A stretch of DNA of 64,000 nt from Boswellia sacra (Eukaryota > Streptophyta > Magnoliopsida > Sapindales > Burseraceae): the NCBI GenBank assembly GCA_013180625.2, contig SNVD02004629.1:142306-206305 (forward strand), written 5' to 3'. The notes below the pieces were generated by a model. It searched no databases and was not told where the DNA came from. It saw only the letters and a list, made by a program, of their open reading frames with translations. Positions 55,919 through 64,000 of the stretch are shown piece by piece. Within the stretch, counting starts at the first letter, position 1; every line of letters starts with the position of its first letter. Made by a program: the position numbers and the translations under genes.

Positions 55919-57290
55919 TGATGACCAATTAAATATATATGTTTAATAAGAGCTTAATTCATCATATTGTATTAATAGTGTCATTAAAATCCTCAACTTA
56001 AGCATGTTTTTAATCTTTGCATCTTTAGAATTAACTTTCTCTTAATTTTGTTTTTGTTATAGGTTTGGTAAAATAGGCATAACCTTTTATTTCTATATCA
56101 GAATGGTGCAAATCTTAATATTTTGGAAAGCTGATTAAATTATCTACAAGATTGTATTTCACAAGCATCATCATATTTGGGCTCTTAGTGGACCCAAAAT
56201 GGGCTTGAAGTGAACCCATATATAGTCTCGACCCAGTATGACCATGTATCAGTATTTTAACCATATCTCTCAAAATATGTATCTAAATCATATGAACCAA
56301 GATGTTCTAGAAAGCTGAGAGAAATATCTACGATTTTATGAAGACATGTGATCAAAATTCTCAATAATTCAATGTCAAAATTGGTGGTCAAAGTTGGTTC
56401 ACTTAATTACCCTAATTGTCAAAGTTGGTGCACCTAATATTTGACAATTATTCCTTTGTAATTTGACAAGTTTGGCCCTGAATGTATCTATAAATAGAGG
56501 TGCCTTGTGACCCATTAGGGCATCTTGGCGTTTGCTGGGATCTTGTATTGTGTTTCTCTCTTGTGTTTTAATGTTATTAATGAATTTCCCTTTTCTTGCA
56601 ATTTGTTTTCTTTCTCTTATAATGTCTTGCTAATTTCTCTCTTGCTAAGGTGAAAGGGTGAAACTCTTGATATGAGAATAAGGATTTTCTAACCCTTTGA
56701 TATATGCTTAATAATCATAATCTTGTGTTGTTTATTTTATATATTTTATATTTATTTTCTTAATCAATCTTGACACCACTTGTAAAGTGGAGGTCTTGAT
56801 CCATTATCGATAATCCTTGGCACATCAAATGCTTGGATCCTTTCTAGATGTCGTATGGTTCTTCCTTACCGACATGAATCTAGTTAGGAACTTTGATTTG
56901 TTGTAGATATATGGAGATTGGCACATTGGATGCTTGAACCTATTTATAAGAGGTGGTATAAATATTGGTAACGAAGCAAATATAATTCATATAACTAAAA
57001 TGGGTTGTTTATCCTTATTTGAAATATCAAGGGTGGATCCCCTAATGTTAGCTTTCATTATTATTGTGTTGATTTCTCTTGTGTGATTCTCATTTATTGT
57101 TTACAAACTTGTTCTTACTTATATTTGTTGATATTATCTTGTCATCTCTTTGAATCATCCATATCATATTTGCGTACTTTATAGTTTGTAGTGCTAAAAT
57201 TCCCTTCCTCACGGATCGACCCCGGTCTCACCGGGTTTATTACTTCGCGACTCCTATACTTGGGAGACAATCCTATTTTCGGATGTGTCA
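55919..57290 (+). mobile_element. Solo LTR of an Athila-type gypsy element
   Basis: 1372 bp, TGATGACC ... GGATGTGTCA, with exact 5-bp TSDs. It aligns along its whole length with the 5' LTR at 58271-59796 (about 88% in the first ~140 bp), apart from a ~150-bp segment present only in that LTR. There is no PBS or coding sequence next to it, so it is a product of LTR-LTR recombination. The TATA box TATAAATAG is at 56489-56497. Confidence 0.92.
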
Positions 57291-57295
57291 AGAAG
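57291..57295. repeat. Target-site duplication of the solo LTR (right), AGAAG
   Basis: Identical to 55914-55918. Confidence 0.88.
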
Positions 57296-57384
57296 TGATT
57301 GGGATTTGTAGAATCACAATGCAGTATGAAATACTGGGGGTAACTGTAAAGGTTATGGACTTAACACTCAAAGGAATAACTGCA

Positions 57385-58268
57385 GTAGCACGATGTGCAA
57401 GCCACGTAGATCAGACAACTCAGTCTTGATGATGCCAAATGGAAGCGGGACGATGTGCAACTCGTTTGGATCAGGCAACTCAGTCTCAATGAGCCCAAAT
57501 GGAAGCAACATGATGTGCAAGTTGCCTGTATCAGGTAATTTAGTCTTGATGAGACCCAATAGAAGTAGCACAATGTGCAAGTCAGTCTCGATCAGACCCA
57601 ATAGAAGTAGCACGATGTATAAGTCAGTCTTGATGAGACCTAATAGAAGTAGCACGATGTGTAAGTTAGCCTAGATGAGACCTAATAGAAGTAGCATGAT
57701 GTGCAAGTCAGTCTTGATGAGACTCGATTGAAGCGACACAATGTGCAAGTCACCTGGATCAGGTAGTTCAGTTTCAATAAGACTTCATAGAAGTAACACA
57801 ATGGGCAAGTCAGTCTCGATGAGACTCAATTGAAGCAGCATGATGTTCAAGATGCGAAAATCAGGCAGCTCAGTCTTGATGAGACCAAATAAAAGCATTA
57901 TGATGTGCAAGTTAGTCTTGATGAACCCAATCTAAGCAACATGATGGGCAAGCTACCTAGATCAGACTCCTCAGTTAGCACGATGTGCAAGCCGTCTTGT
58001 TTAGGCTCCTTACTTTAACACGATATCCAAGTTGCCTAGATCAGGCTCCTCACTTCAGCATGATGTGCAAGCCACCTAGATCAGGCTTCCCAACTCGGTG
58101 CGATATGCAAGCTACCTAGATTAGGCTCCTCATTTCAACACGATGTGTAAGCCGTCTAGATTAGGCTCCCCAGCTCATTGTAATGTGCAAGTCGTCTGAA
58201 TCAAGCTCCTCAGTTCAGCACGAGGTGCAAGTCTCCTAGATCAACTCCCCATTTTAACACGATGTGCA
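57385..58268. repeat. Minisatellite with 60-bp and 42-bp units
   Basis: GATGTGCAA-like landmarks fall at 57392, 57452, 57512 and 57572 (60 bp apart), then 57614, 57656 and 57698 (42 bp apart), then less regularly to about 58265. The short unit lacks 18 bp of the long unit (the CCTGGATCAGGCAACT-type part). Both periods are multiples of three, so frames stay open on both strands (57393-57674 plus, 57368-57655 minus); I do not read these as genes. The Athila-like element inserted at its right edge. Confidence 0.88.
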
Positions 58269-58839
58269 GCTGATGAACACTTAACTATGCATGTTTAATA
58301 AGAGTTTAGTTCATCATATTGCATTAATAGTGTCATTAAATTCCTCAACTTAAGCATATTTGTAGCATTTGCATCTTTGGAATTAATTTCTCTTAATTTT
58401 GGTTTTGTTACAGGTTCGGTAAAATGGGCATAACTCTCTATTTATAGATTAGAATGATACAATTCTTAATGTTTTGGAAAGCTGATTTAATTGTCTACAT
58501 GATTGCATTTCACAAGCATCATCAAATTCGGGCTCTTAGTGGACCAAAATTGGGCTTGAAGTGAACCCATCTACAGTCTCGGCCCAGTCTGACCAGGCCT
58601 CAGTATTTGGACTGTATCTCTCAAAAAACGTATCCAAATTGTGCAAATCAATATGTTCTAGAAAGCTGAGAGAAATATCTACAACTTTTATGAAGACATA
58701 TGATTAAAATTCAAAACATTTTGATGTCAAAACTGATGGTCAAAGTCGGTGCCTAATGATCCCAATTCTCAAAGATATTTACAAATAATATTTGACAATT
58801 ATGCCCTTGTAATTTGACAAGTTTGCCCCTGGATGTATC

Positions 58840-58848
58840 TATAAATAG
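58840..58848 (+). promoter_or_regulatory. TATA box of the Athila-like LTR
   Basis: TATAAATAG in GTATCTATAAATAGAGGTGCC, conserved at the same place in the solo LTR (56489-56497). Transcription would start about 30 bp downstream. Confidence 0.7.
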
Positions 58849-59484
58849 AGGTGCCTTGTGACCCATTAGGGCATCTTGGCCTTGGCTGGAACATTTTGGC
58901 TTTGGCTAGGATCTTGTATTGTGTTTTGTGTGTTTATGTTATTAATGAATTTCCTTTTTCTTGCATTTTATTTTCTTTCTATTATAATGTTCTTCTAATT
59001 TCTCTTTTGCTAAGGTGAAAGGGTGAAACCCTTGATATGAGAATAAGGATTCTCTAACCCTTAATATGTGCTTAATAATCTTAATCTTATAATGTTTATT
59101 CAATATGATTTATATTTAATTTCTTAATCAATCTTGACACCACTCGTAAAGTGGAGGTCTTGATCCATTGTCGACAATCCTTGGCACATCAAATGCTTGG
59201 ATCCTTTCTAGATGATGTATGGTTCTTCCTTACCGACACGAATCTAGTTAGGAACCTTGATTTGTTGTAGACATATGGTGATTGGTACATTGGATGCTTG
59301 AACCCATTTACATGAAGTGGTATAAATATTGGTAATGAAACAAATATATTCATATAACTAAAATGGGTTAATTATCCTTATTTGAAATATCAAGGGCGGA
59401 TCCCCTAACCTTAGCCTTCATTGTTATTGTGTTAATTCCTCTTGTATTTTAATTATTCTATTGTTTATGAACTTTTATTTTATT

Positions 59485-59625
59485 TACTATGGTAGGTTCT
59501 ACCACCTTATGAAATTGTTCTTTAATTTACTATGGTTGGTTATACCACCTATTTCCATGGATGGTTTTACCTCCTCTTGCTTTTTGTTTTATATTTGAAT
59601 GGTCGGTAATACCACCTACCATCTT
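59485..59625. repeat. Four imperfect palindromic repeats in the Athila-like LTR
   Basis: Units with the core TATGGTAGGTTCTACCACCT, TATGGTTGGTTATACCACCT, CATGGATGGTTTTACCTCCT and AATGGTCGGTAATACCACCT. Each is a short inverted repeat (GGTNGGT ... ACCACC). They are absent from the solo LTR. Confidence 0.8.
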
Positions 59626-59802
59626 ACATACTTGTTGATATTATCTTGCCATCCCTTTGAAGCATCCATATCATATTTGCTTACTTATAATTTGTAACGC
59701 TTAAATTCCCTTCCTCGTGGATCGACCCCGGTCTCACCGGGTTTTATTACTTCGACACTCCTATACTTGGGAGACAATCCTTTTTCGGATGTGTCAAGTT
59801 TT

Positions 59803-59820
59803 TGGCGCCGTTGCCGGGGA
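59803..59820 (+). promoter_or_regulatory. Primer-binding site, tRNA-Asp type
   Basis: TGGCGCCGTTGCCGGGGA, the standard PBS of Athila/Tat-type plant gypsy elements, six bases after the LTR end. Confidence 0.93.
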
Positions 59821-59929
59821 AGGTAAAAATTGGCGTGCAAAATTGTAAGTGTTCTCTTTTCTCATCTTAGATCTAAATTTTTATTTTTGTGTGTTCATCT
59901 TTTGCTCTCTTTTCTTCTCCCTTTCTTGC

Positions 59930-60818
59930 ATGAAAATTTGGTCACGAACATCTAGTGGTAGACTTGTTAGAAAAACATCATCTTCCTTAGAAAACATGGC
60001 CAACAATCATGACGAAATATTCACGGATGAAGGGGACAACCGTTCGCAACAAAATGATCAAAACCAACGAAGAACCCTCAAAGACTACATGAATCCGGTA
60101 AGGACTAGTGCACCATCTTGTGTAGTTTCTCCTCCAGATTCAATCCATTTCAATTTCAAACCAAGTTTTGTTCGACTTCTACCCACTTTTCATGGCCTTG
60201 ACATGGAGAACCCATATTCGCACTTGAAACTCTTTGAAGAGGTATGTAGCTCCTACACTGACCCAAATTGTAGCATAAACACCATTAGATTAAAGCTTTT
60301 TCCTTTTTCTTTAAAAGATAAAGCTAGAACATGGCTACAAAATTTGAGGTCGAATTCCATCAGTTCATGGGATGAGATGAAACAAAAATTTTTAAAAAAA
60401 TTTTTTCCTACCCATAGAACAAATTCTCTTAAAAGACAAATTTCTGATTTCTCTCAAAAACAAGGGGAAACCCTTTACCAATGTTGGGATAGGTATAAAG
60501 AACTACTTAATACTTGTCCTCACCATGGGTTTGAAACTTGGAGAATAGTTGCACACTTTCATGAAGGGTTAACACCTCAAGATAGGCAACTAGTAGAATT
60601 AATGTGTAATGGAGAATTTAAAGAAAAAGACCCTGAGGAAGCACTTGACTTCCTAGATTCCTTGGCAGAAAAGGCACAAAATTGGGACTGCTGGCACCTA
60701 TGAGGTACCAGGCAAGGCCCCAACCTCGACATCCAATAGAGGCATTTACAACCTTAGGGAAGACCATGACCTTCAAGCCAAATTTGCATCCCTAGCTAGA
60801 AAAGTCGAGGCTTTAGAG
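59930..60818 (+). pseudogene. gag: Athila-like gag, capsid part
   Basis: The frame is open from 59849, but the hydrophobic first 27 residues look like leader. Met at 59930 (MKIWSRTSSGRLVRK) is the better start. The capsid domain has FKPSFVRLLPTFHGLD, NPYSHLKLFEEVCSSY, IRLKLFPFSLKDKARTWLQN, WDEMKQKFLKKFFP and YQCWDRYKELLNTCPHHGFE. A single-base frameshift around 60690 (after AQNWD) ends the frame at 60703. The continuation (GTYEVPG ... AKFASLARKVEALE) is in the next frame to the following ORF. Confidence 0.9.
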
Positions 60819-62036
60819 ATGAAAAAGAGTGGTCAATTGAAATCTATTCAAGAAAATGTCTGTAACATTTGTGATGACAATGACCATTCTACTGATGATT
60901 GCCCAACTTTGCCTGCCTTTAGGGAATGTCTCCATGAAGAAGCCAATGCCTTGAACACTTTCAAAAGGCCAAATCACAATCCATATTCACAAACCTACAA
61001 TCCTGGTTGGAGAAATCATCCAAATTTTAGCTGGAAAAATGACAATCATGCACAATCTTCACAAGTTCCTTTTCAAGCACAACAAAATTTTCAAAATTCT
61101 CATGATCATGCATATGCTCCTCCTCCTAGGAATGACCTTCAAGAAACATTGCATTCATTCATTACAAAGCAAGAGACTTTCAATAGTCAAACTGCTCAAA
61201 CATTAGCAAATTTGTCAGAAACTCTTGCAAAATTTGCATCTACATTTAGCATCCAAGAGAAGGGAAAATTTCCTTCTCAAACATTGCAAAACCCCAAAGA
61301 TCAATCTAACTCAAATGCAGGGAATTCAAATAACCATTATTTTGACCAAGCCAAGTCAGTCATGACCCTTCGCAATGGTAAGGTTGTTGAAAAACACATT
61401 CCTAATCCTTGTGAGAAAGAAGAAGAATCGATCTCTAAAGGACAGGAAGAGGTTGCCAACCCAACACCTAGCGAAGAAGAAACCAAATCCTCATCTGTGC
61501 CTCCATTTCCTCAAGCATTAGCTACACCAAAGAAGCCAACTCACAATTCTGAAATCTTTAAAATTTTCAAACAGGTAAAGGTCAACATTCCCTTGCTTGA
61601 TGTGATCAAACAGGTACCTTCTTATGCAAAATTTTTGAAAGACTTGTGCACTGTGAAAAGAAAACTGAATGTGAAAAAGAAGGCCTTTCTAGCCGAGCAA
61701 GTAAGTGCTATTCTTCAAAATAATAATACAGTGAAATATAAGGATCCAGGTTGTCCTACAATTTCATGTGTTATTGGAGACCATAAAATTGAACAAGCTT
61801 TACTTGATCTTGGTGCTAGTGTGAATTTGCTTCCATACTCGGTTTTTCAAAAACTCAATCTAGGTGAGTTAAAACCAACTTCTGTGACTCTTTTGCTTGC
61901 TGATAGATCAATTAAAGTACCAAGAGGAATAGTAGAAGATGTGTTAGTTCAAGTCGATAAATTCATTTACCCAGTGGATTTTATTGTCTTGGACACACAA
62001 CCAGTGGAAGTAAGCAATTCAATTCTGTTATTTTAG
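60819..62036 (+). pseudogene. Athila-like nucleocapsid and aspartic protease
   Basis: A 405-residue frame. Near residue 16 lies an intact CCHC knuckle, CNICDDNDHSTDDC. A Pro/Asn/Gln-rich linker follows with RPNHNPYSQTYNPGWRNHPN, then MTLRNGKVVEKH. The protease domain has QALLDLGASVNLLPYSVFQK (the DLGAS active-site form of Athila proteases) and LADRSIKVPRGIVEDVLVQV, ending VSNSI. A frameshift near 62030 moves the conserved ending (GRPFLATSNALINCRNG) to the next frame, 62066 onward. Confidence 0.9.
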
Positions 62037-62065
62037 GGCGTCCATTTCTAGCTACCTCTAATGCT

Positions 62066-63590
62066 TTGATTAATTGCAGGAATGGAGTCATGAAGCTATC
62101 ATTTGGGAACATGACATTGGAACTTAATGTTTTCAATATGTGCAAACAACCACATGAAGAAGAAGATGAAATTGAGGAGGCCAATGTAATTGAATCTATT
62201 GTGGAAGATCACATCCAAAAAGGGAGTTCTTCTGACCCTTTGGAAACTTGTTTAGTAAATTCGTTAGAATCAAGTATGGAACTAGAACATGATCTTTCTA
62301 ATATGTGTTCTTTACTGGATTGTGCACAGGTGTTGGAAAAAGGCTCAAAATCAAGATTTGAAGAATTGGGGCAAATGAATGAAAGCAAGGAAGATGAAGC
62401 TCCCAAGCTAGAATTGAAGCCCTTACCTGAAGGACTGAAATATGCATATCTTGGGGAGAATCAGACATATCCGGTGGTAATTTCTTCATCCCTCACATGC
62501 GAGCAACAAGGTAAGTTGATAGAAGTGCTTAAAAGGCATAAAAATGCAATTGGGTGGACTTTAAAAGATATAAAAGGCATTAACCCTTTAATTTGCACAC
62601 ATAGAATACATTTAGAGGAAAATGCCAAAACATCTCAACAACCTCAAAGGAGATTAAATCCACACATGAAAGAGGTCATTAGGCTGAAGTTCTCAAACTA
62701 CTTGATGTGGGAATTATCTATCCTATTTCTGATAGTAAGTGGGTAAGCCCTACACAAGTAGTACCTAAGAAATCTGGCATTACAGTAGTTAAAAATGAAA
62801 AGGTGAATTATTGCCAACTCGTGTCTCATCTAGTTGGAGGATGTGCATTGATTATAGAAAATTAAATGCTGTCACTAGAAAAGACCATTTTTTCTTTAGC
62901 TTTCCTTGACCAAATTCTTGAAAGAGTAGCAGGACACCCCTACTACTACTTTCTTGATGGATACTCAGGCTATTACCAAATTCCCATTGCACTTGAAGAC
63001 CAAGAAAAGACCACATTCACGTGCCCCTTCGGCACTTTTGCATTTAGGAGAATGCCTTTGGACTTTGTAATGCCCCAGCCACTTTTCAAAGATGCATGTT
63101 AAGCATTTTCAGTGACATGGTTGAGCATTATTTAGAAGTTTTCATGGATGATTTAACTGTCTTTGGAAACTCTTTTGATAATTGTCTTGAAAATTTAGAA
63201 AAAGTCATAAAAAGGTGTGTAGAAAAAGGTCTTATTTTGAATTGGGAAAAATGTCATTATATGGTCACTTCAGAAATTGTTTTAGGTCATGTGGTGTCTT
63301 CTAAAGGAATTGAAGTGGATAAAGCAAAAGTGGAATTAATTTTCCATTTGCCTCCACCAAAAACAGTTAAAGAGGTTCGTTCATTCTTAGGGCATGTTGG
63401 ATTTTATAGGAGGTTCATAAGAAATTTCAGTGCTATATCTAAACCTCTTTGTAACCTCTTAATAAAAGATACTTCCTTTGAATGGACTCAAGAATGTCAA
63501 AATGCCTTTGATACACTAATTGTACTTTTAACAACTGCTCCAATTATGCAATCTCCTGATTGGTCTTGCCTTTTGAATTGATGTGTGACA
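62066..63590 (+). pseudogene. pol: Athila-like reverse transcriptase
   Basis: 62066-62746: the end of the protease, an acidic linker, then the RT start (LKYAYLGENQTYPVVISSSL, GWTLKDIKGINPLICTHRI, RRLNPHMKEV). Frameshifts near 62690 and 62810 scatter the WVSPTQVVPKK and MCIDYRKLN motifs over other frames. 62866-63102: SLAFLDQILERVAGHPYYYF and YYQIPIALEDQEKTTFTCPF. After another shift at about 63065, 63096-63581 carries the catalytic FMDD in LEVFMDDLTVFGNS, then LNWEKCHYMV, GHVVSSKGIEVDKAKVE and RSFLGHVGFYRRFIRNFS. At least five breaks; inactive. Confidence 0.9.
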
Positions 63591-64000
63591 GGCCTATGCC
63601 GTTGGTGCTGTCTTAGGACAAAGAAAAGTGAGGTAGCCAGTTATGTAATATCTATGCAAGTAGACTTTAAATGATGCACAATGAATTTACACAACACTGA
63701 CGAAAGACTTACTTGCATTATTTTGCATTGGACAAATTTCGTTCTTATTTAATTGGTTCTCCCACAATTGTTTACACTGACCATGCAGCTGTGAGATATT
63801 TAATGTCTAAACAGGATGCCAAACCTAGATTGATACGGTGGATCTTATTGCTCCAAGAATTCAACATCACAATAAAGGATAAGAAATGAGCCGAAAATGT
63901 CGTTGCTGATCATCTTTCAAGACTAACGACAGAGACATTAATTGAAACTTCACCTATCAATGATTCCTTTCCTGATGAATTTTTATTTTCTGTGGCTACT
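63591..64000 (+). pseudogene. Athila-like RNase H region, broken and cut by window end
   Basis: Pieces in changing frames: AVGAVLGQRK (63600), SRTLNDAQ-like and [20 protein letters not shown] (63735-63800), [20 protein letters not shown] (63805-63865) and AENVVADHLSRL (63890-63925), the usual end of gypsy RNase H. Integrase would follow beyond 64000. A stop at TGA (63887) and other breaks are present. Confidence 0.85.

Larger units (their letters stand above)
58271..59796 (+). repeat. 5' LTR of the Athila-like element
   Basis: 1526 bp, TGATGAACAC ... GGATGTGTCA. It matches the solo LTR at 55919-57290, plus an extra segment near 59470-59625 of GGTTGGTTATACCACC repeats. Confidence 0.92.
58271..64000 (+). 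mobile_element. Athila-like Ty3/gypsy retrotransposon, 5' part (runs off window)
   Basis: 5' LTR (58271-59796), a perfect tRNA-Asp-type PBS, gag, protease, RT and the RNase H region in order. Integrase and the 3' LTR lie beyond 64000. The gag style, the DLGAS protease and RT sequence (CPFGTFAFRRMP, FMDD) place it with the Athila branch. Frameshifts occur in every domain. The base before the LTR start is C, with GCAGC (58266-58270) as the expected TSD to be sought at the far end. Confidence 0.92.

Noticed and set aside
57368..57674. Leu-rich minus-strand protein (LLLLGLI repeats) that resembles a membrane or LRR-like protein
   Set aside because: It is translation of a 60/42-bp minisatellite, with an equally open frame on the other strand.
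55919..59796. A short LTR element made of the two Athila-type LTRs
   Set aside because: The left LTR has its own exact TSD (AGAAG) and no PBS; the right one has a PBS and gag. They are separate insertions.
1..64000. CRISPR array, prophage, operon or rRNA/tRNA genes
   Set aside because: The tandem repeats have no spacer pattern of CRISPR type, introns and LTR elements mark a plant nuclear genome, and no tRNA or rRNA was recognised. The tRNA-like strings are primer-binding sites only.

Overview
This is a repeat-dense stretch of a flowering-plant nuclear genome, probably a eudicot. It is AT-rich, has no convincing intact host gene, and carries plant-specific transposon families: Sirevirus-type Ty1/copia, Athila-type Ty3/gypsy, MULEs with MuDRA and Ulp1/DUF1985 genes, a hAT-like element, and plant mobile domain (PMD) and DUF7745-like fragments. 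The sequence alone does not identify the species. I saw no rRNA, tRNA or CRISPR. Everything below comes from reading motifs, termini and target-site duplications (TSDs) by eye; no database search was run.

Layout. 1-2649: AT-rich, nothing recognised. 2655-12549: Copia-1, a complete but decayed minus-strand Sirevirus-like element with 0.87 kb LTRs, TSD AACAT, a tRNA-iMet primer site, gag/protease/integrase/RT-RNase H remains and an extra 3' ORF resembling the 'putative plant transposon protein' family. 13204-19053: MULE-1, with about 133 bp TIRs, a minus-strand MuDRA-type transposase (three in-frame stops) and a divergent plus-strand GRF zinc-finger gene. 20545-22647: a hAT-like non-autonomous element with very GC-rich ends and an AT-rich core made of three ~462 bp repeats. 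22928-33934: a minus-strand Ulp1/DUF1985-type pseudogene cut in two by MULE-2 (23165-31409, TSD TATTTAATG). MULE-2 itself carries another DUF1985-Ulp1 gene facing a truncated MuDRA.

33945-40470: relics, namely an inverted gypsy LTR fragment, a 30/90-bp tandem repeat, a PMD pseudogene and a DUF7745-like fragment. 40472 to about 54450: a gag-only gypsy-like element whose right LTR was split by Copia-2 (45000-53790, two 1860-bp LTRs, TSD GAATT). 55919-57290: a solo Athila-type LTR (TSD AGAAG) sitting in older repeat DNA with 45-bp and 60/42-bp minisatellites. 58271-64000: the 5' part of an Athila-like gypsy element of the same LTR family, running off the right edge.

The genes do not form a cellular pathway; each set serves (or served) its own element. 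Nesting gives a relative order: the Ulp1 gene is older than MULE-2, the gag-only element is older than Copia-2, and Copia-2 (LTRs about 97% identical where sampled) is younger than Copia-1 (about 89%). Every recognised coding region has frameshifts, stops or lost catalytic residues.
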